Below the pieces are notes generated by a model. That model did not search any database and was not told the DNA's origin. It saw only the letters and a program-made list of their open reading frames with translations. A program made the translations under genes and the position numbers. 64,000 bases of DNA from Calcarisporiella thermophila CBS 279.70 (lineage: Eukaryota > Calcarisporiellomycota). Of the stretch, positions 23,380-34,605 are shown in pieces (position 1 is the stretch's first letter; each line of letters opens with the position of its first letter). The stretch spans positions 217,444 to 281,443 of the forward strand of contig NW_027192194.1 of assembly GCF_041956535.1 (NCBI RefSeq). The letters are read 5' to 3'.

Positions 23380-25935
23380 TTATGCTTTCACTCCATTCTC
23401 AGCTGGTGCTTCCATCCCGTTTCCATTTGCTTTCTCCACCCTGCCCTTGAGCTGTGCTTGAAGCTTGGCAATCTCGCCGTCTCTTGCCTTCAATCCCTCT
23501 TCACGCTCCACAAGTTGTTTTTTCAGCGCATCAATCACGTTGTTTGCCACCAGCAATTTCTTGGAATCGGTAGCACTTTTGTCGAGCTGATCCTTGAGTG
23601 AGACAATTTCCTCCTCTTTGGCCTTGAGCTCGGCCGCATGCCCGACAGCTGCTTCCTTTATGACTTCCGCATCCGCGAGTTTCTGTTTGAGCTCGTCAAT
23701 CTCCTTGGCCATTGATTCCAGCTCGCTAGTATCGTTGGCCATCTTGTCAAGCTGGGCCTTTGCATCTTGGATTTCTTGTTCACGCGCTGCCAAGAGCTCC
23801 TTGGTCGATTCAAAGTCGGCGAGCTTGCCTTCAAGCGTCTCAATCTCCTTTGCCATCGTCGAACATTTTGTTGTCGCATCTTTAAGCTCATCGAGTTTAG
23901 CCTTGATGGTGGAGACTTCATCGTGTTTGAGCTTGAGCTCACTTTCGCGAGCAGCAAGTGTTTCCTTAAGAGTCTCCAGCTCCGACAGGCTGGCCTTGAG
24001 GGCATCTAGCTCTTTTGCCGCCGCCGTTAGGGCCTCAATCTCTGCGTTTTTCCGTTCAATCTCGGTTTTGATGGAGGCGAGCTCGTCGTCCTTGGCCTTG
24101 TTCTCCTTCTCGAGCTTCACAACGGTGTCCCTGGCGGCATCGGAGGCAGCAAGCTGACTCTTGAGCGTATCGATTTCGGCTATTTTCTCATTAAGCTGGT
24201 CTTTCACAGTGGAGAGCTCGCCCTCCTTGCCCTCAAGCTCGCTTGCACGAGAGGCCAGCGACTCCTTTGCCACCTCCAACTCGGCTAGTTTTTCCTTGAG
24301 CCCATCCACCTCCGTAACCTTCTCGTCCAATTTGGATTTGTACATGGTCAATTCTCCGATTTGCGAGTTAAGCTTAGCAATCTTGGCATCCTGCTCCGCC
24401 AATCGCTCCTCAGATTTGCGCAGCAAATTCTCTTTCTCCTCGGTTCCTGCCCTCAGTGCCTCCGCCTGTTTCTTCGCATTTTCCAACTGGCGCTCAGCCT
24501 CCTCGATATGCTCGCGCGCCTTCTTCTCGAGTTGCTCTGTTTCACGCGCGCGCTCAACCAAATTGGCATTCTCGTCGCTCAGCGTGGTCATACGCTGCTC
24601 AAGCTCTGCAGCAACCTTCATGGATTCCTGCAGCTCGTTGTTCAAGTTCTCAACCTCGGCCTCTTTCTGCACAAGCTGTTGCAGGAGAAGGTCATTGTCC
24701 CGAGTCATACGCTCGGCACTGCGCAAAATGCGTTGGTTCTCGAGCAGTTGCCGAGAGAGCACCTCCTTTTCATTGTAAAGCGCGAGCTTCTGCTGCTGGA
24801 CTTGATCGAGCGCTTGCGCAAGTTGGGTCACTCGCGTCTCGAGCTCGGCTGCATCCAGCCGGGATTGCTCTTCCTGTTTAGCGAGTTCAACGCTTGCTGC
24901 AAGTTTCTTTGCATTTTCCTGCTCAGCAGAGAGTTGCTTGTAGAGTAGCTGGTTGCTGTACGTCAGAGTTGACACTGTGGACTCAAGCTCGCGGTACTTG
25001 GATTCGAGTGTCTGATAGGCACTCTGGGACGTTTTGTATTGCTCGGCAGCATGCTGGGCGCGGCTCTGGAGAAGAGATACCTCGCCACTAAGCTTCTCAT
25101 TATTCAGAGTAACTTGCTTAAGTGCCGCATCCCGCTCCTTCAGTTCGTGGCGGAGTTGCTTGAGTTCGCTTGAATTGATCGAGGGCTCGGGGGCAGTAAC
25201 AGCTGCAGCTTTGTTGTCGATTCCTTGGCTTTGCGCTGAGGATTCGGAGGAAGCAGCGGGGACCACCTTCGTATTCTCGGCCTTGCTCTTGGCTGTTTCC
25301 TCCTGTGGCTGAGTGGAAATCTCCTTGGGTACTGGTGTCTGTTTTTCAACCGCAGTTTCGACTTTTTTTACCGGTATGGGTTCGATATTTTTTGCAGTGT
25401 CAACCGTGGTATCACGCGCCTCCTTACTCTCTTCAACTGTCTCTGTTGTCAGAATTGATTTACTCAGAGCAACGGTCGTTTTCTTCGCGTTCGTACCGGC
25501 CTTCTTCTCCTTCTTCTTCTGCTTACCGTCTTTCTTCGCAGCCGCAAGGGGGATAGCTTTTTCCGCATTCTCCAACAATGCAAACAAGTTACCGCTGGCA
25601 ACCTTGGCATCCATTGTTTGCAATGGCACAGGAGCAGAACCCTCCGCAGAATTACTAGTCGATGTGCCCACTTCCTCTATTTTCCGTTTCTTGGTCACGT
25701 GGGTCGAAGGTTGTCGCTTCACCGCGGCCCGGTTGACAGGCAGAGCGTTCGATTTCTTCGGTGGGGCCTTCTTTGAACCCTTTGAGGATTCAGTTTTCAA
25801 GAGTTCGGCATAAGCGTCCTCGGCTTGCTTCTTGCGAAGAGCCTCTTGTTGTGGCTTCACGATATTGAGCCAGACGTAAAGAGCAAGAGGGACACCAAAG
25901 GCGAGAATAGAGACAATAAGCGTGTAGAGATCCAT
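23380..25935 (-). CDS. ER-membrane long coiled-coil protein (kinectin/p180-like architecture)
   Basis: Intronless, 851 residues from MDLYTLIVSILAF. A single N-terminal membrane anchor (about residues 4-27) is followed by a Lys-rich region (KQAEDAYAELLK, KKAPPKKSNALP, TKKRKIEE) and Lys/Ala/Glu/Pro linkers. From about 260 to the end an almost uninterrupted coiled coil shows heptads built on Leu/Glu/Lys (LRHELKERDAALKQ, LKEKLAELEVAKE). The architecture matches ER-anchored coiled-coil proteins such as kinectin and ribosome-binding protein 1. Sequence similarity of coiled coils is not proof of orthology, and a nuclear-envelope or Golgi tether is possible. An upstream in-frame ATG at 26022 would add 29 hydrophobic residues; the internal start is preferred because it gives a clean signal-anchor. 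Confidence 0.8.
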   Translation of the reverse strand: MDLYTLIVSILAFGVPLALYVWLNIVKPQQEALRKKQAEDAYAELLKTESSKGSKKAPPKKSNALPVNRAAVKRQPSTHVTKKRKIEEVGTSTSNSAEGSAPVPLQTMDAKVASGNLFALLENAEKAIPLAAAKKDGKQKKKEKKAGTNAKKTTVALSKSILTTETVEESKEARDTTVDTAKNIEPIPVKKVETAVEKQTPVPKEISTQPQEETAKSKAENTKVVPAASSESSAQSQGIDNKAAAVTAPEPSINSSELKQLRHELKERDAALKQVTLNNEKLSGEVSLLQSRAQHAAEQYKTSQSAYQTLESKYRELESTVSTLTYSNQLLYKQLSAEQENAKKLAASVELAKQEEQSRLDAAELETRVTQLAQALDQVQQQKLALYNEKEVLSRQLLENQRILRSAERMTRDNDLLLQQLVQKEAEVENLNNELQESMKVAAELEQRMTTLSDENANLVERARETEQLEKKAREHIEEAERQLENAKKQAEALRAGTEEKENLLRKSEERLAEQDAKIAKLNSQIGELTMYKSKLDEKVTEVDGLKEKLAELEVAKESLASRASELEGKEGELSTVKDQLNEKIAEIDTLKSQLAASDAARDTVVKLEKENKAKDDELASIKTEIERKNAEIEALTAAAKELDALKASLSELETLKETLAARESELKLKHDEVSTIKAKLDELKDATTKCSTMAKEIETLEGKLADFESTKELLAAREQEIQDAKAQLDKMANDTSELESMAKEIDELKQKLADAEVIKEAAVGHAAELKAKEEEIVSLKDQLDKSATDSKKLLVANNVIDALKKQLVEREEGLKARDGEIAKLQAQLKGRVEKANGNGMEAPAENGVKA

Positions 25936-26247
25936 GAGGGGGGGAATAAAAAAAAGGAGGGGAGGAATGGAGTTAGAAAGAACGAGAAAATGAAATAAAA
26001 AAATTTGATGGGGTGGGCTCAATTGGGAAAAAGAAACAAAAAGTTAACGTTACGTGAAGTATATATAAAAAAATGCTAAAACGAAAACAAACTCCTGGAC
26101 AAATATCCCTTTAAAGATAGCCATGGATATTTTTTATTTAACTTAATTAGACTGCATTTTTTTATTGAATTATTTCAAGGGTGTTTGGCATTTTTTCTTC
26201 GGTACTAAGCGAAATTTTGTTTATTCATCACTTGGTTTCCTGAAAGG
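25936..26247. promoter_or_regulatory. divergent promoter region
   Basis: 312 bp between the coiled-coil gene (minus) and the chorismate-lyase-like gene (plus). A/T-rich, with a TATATAAA-like stretch near 26060. It marks the visible change from GC-rich to AT-rich sequence. Confidence 0.45.
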
Positions 26248-26959
26248 ATGCCCGATAAAATGCTACAAAAGTCACCCGAGACTATCCCCGATTCTTTTGG
26301 TGATATCATGAGTGCGCGCGAGACGCACCTCTCGCTGCCACCTGAATTTACTGGTCTTGAGCGTATTGTATTGACAGCTAATGGAAACTTACAAAGAATA
26401 CTGAGGTACGTCGTTCTATATTGCATCTCGTAAGCAAATGAAATAAACATTGCATGTCCTTGATAATAGTGCATACTACTGTGCGCCCGTTACTGTTCAG
26501 ATACTCTATAACCGCCCACTTATCCCCGATAATGCGGACACCCCGACTAGTATATCCTCCTCCGATGACGACAATGTAATACCCAAGAAAAATATTCTTC
26601 AGCGCTATCGCCGTGCTGTTAATCTTCTTGTTCGTCAAAAAATCGTTTGCCATGCGACAAGCTGCGTTACAATCACTTCCTCTCACATATTGCACCTGGT
26701 GCGAGATAGAGGAGTCGGGATTGGGCAACTTTTTCGGTACATGGACAAGCTACCCGAGTTTGAGCTTTTGAGGGCTGGAAAATCGATAAATGAGGGTCGA
26801 TTCTGGAGAGTATATAGGCTTTCTATGGATGGGGTCGAGTGTAAGATCAAGGAGAATTTTTCGAGCGACATGTTTGAAGAAGGATGGCTGAATAGACCTG
26901 GAATAGAGCTAATGGGGGGAGAAGAGGATGAAGAAATCAAGAACATTCTCTTCTCGTAA
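26248..26959 (+). CDS. Chorismate-lyase-fold (DUF98-like) protein
   Basis: Two exons, 26248-26405 and 26470-26959, giving 215 residues. The chain follows the order of motifs in DUF98/UbiC-superfamily chorismate pyruvate-lyases. An LTANGNLQRIL strand-helix near residue 42 is followed by APVTVQIL, a basic RYRRAVNLLV strand, then DRGVGIGQLFRYMDKLPEFELL and FWRVYRLSMDGVECKIKENF near the end. In bacteria and cyanobacteria such enzymes make 4-hydroxybenzoate and pyruvate from chorismate. I identify the fold by pattern only; catalytic function in this fungus is not shown, and it may be a non-enzymatic relative. There is no targeting peptide. Acidic C-terminus (GGEEDEEIKN). Neighbours give no pathway context, though COQ7, a ubiquinone enzyme, lies 13 kb away. 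Confidence 0.72.
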
Positions 26960-27209
26960 TTTCCTATATACCTTGGCATTGAATCATTATTAAGCATGGT
27001 TGACTGTATAATAGAGTACTTTGTGCAACGTATGGAAAGATGGTTATTTGTTAACATGGGACAATTGGTCGACAATAATATGATAACTTAATGCAATCAA
27101 GACAGAAAGAATTGACAGTTGAGACAAAAAAAATGAGTGAAGAATTGAAGATCCAAACAATTAAATAATTACGAATCTACATAATGCAAATACTACGTGG
27201 TAAGAATAA

Positions 27210-28455
27210 TCAACGCGAAATTGCTGAAATCATCCATTTTTGGATCAGCAGTCTTCGATCCGCCAACCTTATCCTTGCAAATACTTTAAGCATCATTTGC
27301 CAGAGGAGGTCCAGGATTCGTCTTCTAAGAATCAGCATCAAAATTAGCCAGAAAATTCCGTGCCATCGTAATGATACTCGTATAATGCGCTGTACAGTAT
27401 TAATGGCCATATAATGGGCATGGGCGAAAGCGTTGGACACAGTCAGAGATTGAGAGAAAATAGGCACGCGACGACGCGGAAGAGTACCAACTCTTGTTGC
27501 AGTGGAGGATGAGCTTTGGTGGCCATCTACCAATATCTTGCTGTCCGGTTTCAAGGGCAACAGATTTCCAGTAGAATTAACTCTTGATTCTGATAAAGAT
27601 CTATTTATCTCTTGGTGGTGTTCTATTATATCTAGTGAACTATCCTCCCGCGTTGACTGAATCTGCTCCAAATAAGCGCCCCTTCTTTCAACCTGCTGCT
27701 GAATTTCGTGCGGTTTCTGGGTCACATTTAGAAGTGCAGGCCCTCTCCTATCTCCTACTGTACTTGTGGAATGGTTTTGTGATACTTCCGGCCTCGAGTC
27801 TATTACGATTGTTGGTAAGTTGCCTTGTTGATGCATAGGAGAGTTTATAGTCGGCTCCACCTCTTGGTTTTTTTCGGTGCGCTCAATGTCGCTGAGCGTA
27901 CCCAATTCCAATTTGTATGGTAATCTGCTCTGCTGCTGTGTTATTCGATCCGCCAAGAAGGCTGTAGTCCCGCCTCCTTTTACTTGAAACCGCGAAAAAG
28001 CAAGCGGATATAAAGGAGCAAGCGTGGATGGAATACCGGCAGTAGGTTTTGGGAAAATGCGGGCTAATGCTGTTGGACTGAATTTGGGTGAAAGCAGCGG
28101 AGACTGGGACGGAGTAAAATATGGACTGGATAAGGATGAGGAGGCGTCATGGAAGGTATCTTCACAGGAGACAGATGAATTGGAAGATGATCGACTGAGG
28201 GAAGGGGGATAGAGAAGGTGAGGGGGTTTAATGAATACGGATGGGGGTATGATTGCCGTGGGCTGATCTGTTTTTGCACTTGCTTTTCCTTCATCTTCAG
28301 TGTCAATGTCACCGAGAGCTATAAACGGTTTATCATAAGATTAGGTACAAGTAAATAGGATCGAAATAGAAAGATGAGAATCAACCTAATAGATCACCAT
28401 TGACATCTGGTAATGCTTGACGATGAGATTCTACAGAACCTCGCCCAGGGTTCAT
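27210..28455 (-). CDS. Uncharacterised Ser/Pro-rich protein with a C-terminal hydrophobic segment
   Basis: Two exons, 28455-28386 and 28318-27210, giving 392 residues. I do not recognise the family. The N-terminal half is Ser/Pro-rich and looks disordered (SRSSSNSSVSCEDTFHDASS, SPLLSPKFSPTALARIFPKP). The middle is Gln/Glu-rich and polar. Near residues 342-354 a hydrophobic run (WHGIFWLILMLIL) is bordered by Arg-rich segments and followed by more amphipathic basic sequence to the C-terminus, compatible with one membrane anchor or a hairpin near the end. The frame is open well upstream of the tool-style TTG start, and the exon-1 ATG at 28455 is well supported by a clean GT-AG join. It is divergent from VPS41 across 221 bp. 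Confidence 0.7.
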
Positions 28456-28676
28456 CTTATTGATGCTCTATTTTGTTTGAAACAACGGAATGAAATATTT
28501 TGCATATAAGAAAAAGAAGCAAAAGTGCTTTATTTTTCAGGAGAGAGCGGCAAACTCGTTGGGTTCAAAAGTCGTGACAGGACGAAACCATGATTTGTGT
28601 CAGATGTCTGAAATTTTTTTGTTGCTAGATCATATCTATCGCGAATCATTTCTTGGTGAATTCAAGTGCAAAAAAA
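28456..28676. promoter_or_regulatory. divergent promoter, unknown gene / VPS41
   Basis: 221 bp between two divergent start codons. A short plus-strand frame here (from 28490) ends within VPS41 exon 1 in another frame and is not a gene. Confidence 0.5.
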
Positions 28677-31600
28677 ATGTCAGATGGAAAACGAGAAGAA
28701 GACCGGCGCGAAGAAGATAGCCAGATAACTAGCAAATCAGATTCAGAAGGTTCGATTATTGTGGCAGCAGATGATAGCATAGACAAACCAAAATCGGATG
28801 AGGAAGATAAGGAGAGTGAAGAAATTTCAGAAGAAGAGGATGCGTCCGATGGTGAATATGAAGAAGACGAAGAGCCTAAATTTAAGTATCAGAGATTGAT
28901 GGGAAATGGTCTGCAAGAGTTGCTCAAAAAAGATGCGGCCAGTGTGTTGACAGTTACAGATCGATTTCTTGTAAGCCATTTACACTGCTGACTTTTGTCC
29001 TAGGTCAAATATAACTTCCTTACTAGGCGCTCGGAACTCACTGGGGCACCGTGTCCATTCTGGATTTCGAAGGAGACGAAATCAAGAAATTCGCATGTCA
29101 TTCTGCTACTGTTAATGATCTCTCTATTGACGCAGCCGGAGAGTATGTGGCAAGCGCGTCAGTAGACGGAAAAGTCGTAATTAACGCGTTGTATTCCGAC
29201 GAGCTGGCTACTTTCAATTTCCGGCGGCCCATGAAGAGTGTTGCATTGGATCCAGATTACAGGACGACAAAGCAATTTGTCTGCGGTGGAATGTCGGAGC
29301 AACTTATAATGAATGAAAAAAGTTTGTGACTAACATTTCATTCCAACGGGTGTGTGGTGTTGACATATTAATTAACTCTTTAAATCAGGCTGGCTCGGAC
29401 AAACCAAGGGCCGTGTTTTACATAGTGGCGAAGGACCTATTTATGCTATTGAATGGAGAAAACATTTTATAGCTTGGGCAAACGACCTTGTATGTCGCAA
29501 ATTCTTCTACTTATTTCCCGTTTCTAAATAGTAGTGCATTTGTGCATAGGGAGTGAAAATATTCGACACTCGTAGTAATCAACGCATTACTTACATCGAC
29601 AGGGCTCCTGATAGTCCTCGCCCGGACTTATACCGCTGTCATCTTAAATGGCGTGATGATTCAACATTGCTGATCGGATGGGCTAGCCATGTGAAGGTTG
29701 CGGTTATAAAAGTATTATCAGATATCGCAAAGTAGTTAAGCTTCAAGTATTCTCAAAGTGTACTTTGTTTCGCTTCAGGAAACACCAAAGGGTATGCAAG
29801 CTCAAGGGATGCCATCACATTATGCAGAAATCGTAATGATGTAGATATTTCGTTTCATCGCTATATTTTTGCAAAATTACCCTCAAACCCATTTTAATCT
29901 CGCTCATGGTATATAGGTTCCAAACCGACTTTATTATTTGTGGGCTCGCTCCTTTTAATGATATGCTTGTGGTACTTGCTTATGTCATTGAGGAAGAGGA
30001 GTCAACAGACATTGACCCGCATGGTCGAAGGGTATTCATTATATTTAATTTTATCGAAACATTTCGATAGATCAATTTTGATTTTATTAGCCTGCACAGC
30101 GCCCTGAACTTCGAATTATTAACAAAGACAATGAGGAAATTTCAAGCGATGCTCTTTCAGTGCATAATTATGCGCTTTATCAGGTTAACAAGCCTACTTT
30201 AAATGTATTAGAATTAAAGCATAAACTAACGATGCTGATTAGGCCAACGATTATTTGCTTAATTTTGTTTCTTCTGAGGATATGTTCTATGTCTTGTCTC
30301 CTAAGGATGTCGTGGTAGTGCGCCCGTGCGACCTTGATGACCATATTACATGGCTACTTGATAAGGAGGAGTATGAGGAGGCACTCGTAGCGTTACAAGA
30401 TGCCCACGTAACTGGTGGAAGTAAAAGGTTTACTGTGAAAGAGATTGGGCAAAAATATCTAGAGTGGTTAATTGAAAATGGTATGTGAATGAAATAGGTT
30501 TTTTGGTTTTTTTGTAAACTTATTTTTTTTTTCCGAGCAGGTGAATTCGATAAGGCTGCAGAGGTTTGCTCAAAGGTTTTAGGCTCGGATAAGCAGTTAT
30601 GGGAACAATGGATATTTACATTCGGCGAAATGAAACAGTTGAAGGTACTATTACTTCCTGAACCTATATCGGGAGCCCAATGCTCTAACGCAGGGAAAAA
30701 TAGGCTATTGCACCATACATCCCGATTGAAAATCCACAATTGACTAGTACTGTTTACGAGATGGTGCTCGCATTCTTTTTAAACCATGATCATCAAGTAT
30801 GATAGTATTTGAATATAAAAATTATTTCATTTTATGCTAAATCTTCCAATTACCTTTCCCTCCTTTAGGCACTATATAATACAATCGAAAACTGGCCCGC
30901 TTCGCTCTATAACCTAGACAGTGTTATCGTTGCAGTTCGAGATGTGCTTGCCCGCGATCGAAATAATAAATTGTTGATGCAATCCTTAGCAGAACTGTGA
31001 GATTATGCAATACCGTTAAAAGTAAAAATATGGAGTATTTCATTTTTCTTGCTTTTTTAGGTATACCCTTAGCAATCAACTTGATAAAGCGTTGGAATAC
31101 AACCTGCGCTTACGGCGTCCTCAATCATTTGATCTAATACGAAAATATAACATGTATCCTGCTATTCGCGACAAAGCCATGCTTCTCATGGATTTTGACG
31201 CCTATGTATTTGAAGCCGAAGAAAGCCCCAACGAGGATGGTGTGACAGATGAGCGACCGAAAAGGCGGGAGATTGATATGCCAGCTGTGCAGTTATTAGT
31301 ACAAAACACAGATGCAATTCCACCGAAACGAGTGGTGGAGCAACTTCGAAACAATTCCAGATATCTTCACACCTATCTTGACGCGTTATTTGAACGTGAT
31401 CCACATCTTGGATTGGAATTCCACGACGAACAAGTTGAATTATATGCAGAATATGACTATACAAAACTGCTTCCTTTTTTGAGACGCAGCAATTTCTACA
31501 ATTTGGAAAAGGCCTATTTAGTCTGTGAAACTAGGGACTTAGTGCCAGAGATGGTATTTTTACTAGGCCGAATGGGCAATAACAAAAAGGCGCTGGGACT

Positions 31601-32696
31601 GATTATTGAACGCTTAGGAGATGTTCAAAGGGTAAGGGCCTGTTTTTAAAGTCTTTTGCGCGCAGGATATATCACAATTTATTTTTTTAAGGCAATTGAT
31701 TTTGCAAAAGAGCAAAATGACGAGGATTTGTGGGAAGATTTGGTACGATATTCTCTAGATAAACCATGTAAGCACACATTATCACTGAAACATTTCCGAT
31801 CATATTTAATAATACGATTACTATTCGGCACGTAGTATTCATTAAAGGACTATTGCTAAGCGTCGGGACAGAGATTGATCGCATTCAACTAATTCGACGG
31901 ATTCCTGATGGGCTCGAAATACCCGATTTGATAGATACACTCACTAAGGTGCTACAGGACTACAATCTACAGGTTAGTCCATAACCATGTGCGATTCTGA
32001 GACCTCCCTTAACATTAATTTATTCCTAACAGGTCTCACTGCGCAAGGATTGCGAGCGCATCTTGGTTTCAGATAGCGTCACGTTAGCGAACCGTCTTCA
32101 CAAATATCAACGGAGAGGATTTGCTGTAAACGGTACAAGAAAATTAAGCTCCTAGCGTTTATATTAGTGATATTGATAAAATTCGTTTGATTCACCCATA
32201 TAGTGGAGGATATGAAGTGCGAAACCTGTCAAGATTATCTCAATACCAGCAGTAAGCCTTCGCCTTTCGTAGCCGTAAATATGTGGAGCATCTCATTAAC
32301 TATTTAATTTGGTTAGTGACAGATTCTCGACCGATTATCAAATTTTTCTGTCAGCACATTTATCATGAAAGTTGTCTACTTGAAGATACTTCCCGGCATA
32401 CATTTCCTGAACACCAGCCCTCTCGTGCTATTTTCTCCCACGCCAACAAAATTAATCACGCAACAATGGTTCGCACCCGTCGCCGCCTGCGATGTCCTCT
32501 TTGCGATGCTCAGGATCAGGCGCAAGGGAAAAAGCCACTAGATAAACCGGGTCCAACACGCTCTCTGGTTTCGCCCTCTATAGGAACAAGAAAGCCCGAA
32601 AGTTTTATGAGCGCAAGTAGTCGAGGAAGTGGTGCAGGAAGTGCAACACGAGAAGATGCATATTCATCTAGAATTTCACTAAATTTTACACGATAG
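28677..32696 (+). CDS. VPS41: Vacuolar protein sorting protein 41 (HOPS subunit)
   Basis: Subunit of the HOPS tethering complex at the vacuole/late endosome; binds Rab7/Ypt7 and, in the AP-3 pathway, its coat. Seventeen exons: 28677-28970, 29027-29321, 29389-29489, 29550-29711, 29779-29840, 29917-30031, 30091-30183, 30243-30480, 30541-30644, 30704-30796, 30869-30996, 31061-31631, 31692-31767, 31836-31972, 32033-32132, 32204-32251 and 32317-32696, giving 998 residues. The N-terminus is acidic and Ser-rich. A WD-type propeller follows (HWGTVSILDFEG, SASVDGKVVI), then the conserved MFQTDFIICGLAP segment, clathrin-heavy-chain-type helices (NNKKALGLIIERLGDVQRA), and a C-terminal RING-like zinc domain near residue 861 (CETCQDYL ... 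HIYHESC ... CPLC). Exon 5 was extended to the second GT, because only this restores the conserved segment. Confidence 0.96.
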
Positions 32697-33184
32697 GGCT
32701 AGAGCTGTTTTTATGAATTTTTTTTTATCCTTCACCTAATATATTCGTTTGGCTGTTTTGTTCTTTGTCTGGACCAATGTTGTAAAGGCTAATTTGTGCG
32801 AAGCTGAAGTGTTGTATGGTGGCAAAATGTGACTGCCGACAACTATTTCATAATTGTTCCAAAACTGACGATTGTCTTATTAAGGAAATGAAATATATAG
32901 CTTAATTTTTACACAAAATAAACAAAACTGCAGTTAGGATATTTGTTTTCCACTCGTTATAACGAATGTTATACAAAGGAAAATCCACTGAGAGTTTCAC
33001 TTTTCGTTGCATTGCAATTCAGTGGTCCATCTTCTGGGTGTATATGACTCCAATCTTTGACTCTCTGATTTAATGATTGTTCCTTTTTTTTATTGAGATT
33101 TACAAGAGATATCTATTTTCATAATTTATCGCCTTATAAAATCGACTTTCTTTAATCTTTTGACATTAAGATTGAGTAGGTATT
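32697..33184. other. intergenic region
   Basis: About 490 A/T-rich bases between VPS41 and the Opy2-like gene (tandem). It holds the VPS41 3' end and the promoter of the next gene. Nothing else seen. Confidence 0.4.
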
Positions 33185-34291
33185 ATGAGCTCTACCTTTT
33201 CCTTTGCTTTATTTATCCTACTATTACTGTTCTGGCTGGACCAGAGTACTAGTGCCATTATATTTTCGATGAGGGGTAAATATAACCATAGTAGTGCAAT
33301 TTTCACTACAAGAGTATAGTTGCTAAAAGCCTCGACTATGTGTAGGATATATCAAAAATGTCAAAATTTTGCTTCCACGATCTGAATCTACGATCTCTCG
33401 TTTGCTATCCTCAACTTATGCGCCTCTGTCGTTGATAGCTAATTCTACCCAACAAGGCTGCATTGTAGATTGCCCCATACCTTTATGCCCTTCCAACTGT
33501 CCAGCAGGTCAAACCTGTATATTTGTCACTCGTACCTGTGATACATGCTCGAAAGCTATCTGCCTTGCCACAGAATCCGGAGGAAATGAGGGGAGGGACT
33601 CTAACTTATTACCCGGGGTGATTGGAGGTGGGGTAGGTCTGGTTGTGGTGGCAATAGCTGTGTATGTATGGAAAAGATATAGTGGTCAAAAGGAAAAGGG
33701 TGTTAGCAATTCAGCGTGGTGGAGCAAAAAGACAGATCGCAAAATTTATAAAGGAAATATTACAAATGGAAAGGTAATAGGAAATATATTTATCAAGAAA
33801 CTGCTTTAGAAATTCGATGTTAATTTACGCGTTCTTAACTATATCTATAGACCTCCTCTTCGTCCGCTATAGTTACCATAGGATATACTCCATCTTCCTC
33901 TCCTCACTTCTCTTTATCTTCTTTGCATAATCAAGAGCATTTTCCACCCTTTCCTCCCAACCAACAGGCTTTATGCACAGATACAATCCTTATGAGAAAT
34001 CATACAGTTAATCTTCATAGTTTGCCGCCGATTTCAAACATAGAGCATGTGGAAAACGATCAAACACAGCCGAGGAAAGAGACTAGTGAAAATTCAATGT
34101 TGGATTCTGTTATCGGAGTGGATGAGTTGAAGTATTGGAAGATGTTAGGAACTAGTATGTTTTGTGACGAAAGCAACACAAAAGAGATAAACCTCGTGCC
34201 AACAAATACAGTGCACACGATAAGTATCCCCTCAGAAGAATGCAGTGGAATAAGACCGCGTACAACGAAAGATATACCAAACGGTATTTGA
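33185..34291 (+). CDS. OPY2: Opy2-like membrane anchor (HOG-pathway type)
   Basis: Single-pass plasma-membrane protein. Three exons: 33185-33275, 33346-33773 and 33851-34291, giving 319 residues. The signal peptide (FALFILLLLFWLDQSTSA) is followed by a compact Cys-rich ectodomain near residues 65-105 (CIVDCPIPLCPSNCPAGQTC ... CDTCSKAIC). This spacing is the signature of the Opy2 domain. A transmembrane helix (GVIGGGVGLVVVAIAVYVW) follows, then a cytosolic tail of about 180 residues with a Trp-Trp-Ser-Lys segment and many Ser/Thr. In yeast, Opy2 tethers Ste50 and so Ste11 to the membrane for osmotic MAP-kinase signalling. The tail is too divergent to locate an adaptor-binding motif by eye. The first exon was chosen because its signal peptide joins in frame (70-nt intron). 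Confidence 0.78.
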
Positions 34292-34605
34292 TAGTTGCAG
34301 ACTAATTCCTAACACCATATTCTCATTTTCATCTATTATATATTTTTTTCTTCTATCTCTTTCGGTATATTATCGATCCCTATTCTCTCCTTATTATCGC
34401 TTTATTCCTTAACGCATAGCAAATAAAAAATTCTCTTGTACATCATTGACTATCCAATATATTTATATATAAAGCATTAAAAGGAAAAATTAGATGAAGT
34501 ATATACAAATTTTTTGTCTTTTGCTTATTAAACCCACAAATGCAAAATCCCAAAATAGAAACGCAAACCCAAGTGAATCAGAAATAAATAACACATGAAG
34601 AAGTG
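34292..34605. other. convergent 3' region
   Basis: 314 bp of T-rich then A-rich sequence between convergent genes (Opy2-like plus, Atos-like minus). Consistent with 3' untranslated regions; no gene. Confidence 0.45.

Noticed and set aside
23594-25813. Ser-rich plus-strand frames opposite the coiled-coil gene
   Set aside because: Mirror of Glu/Lys/Leu heptad codons on the other strand; no independent start or splice context.
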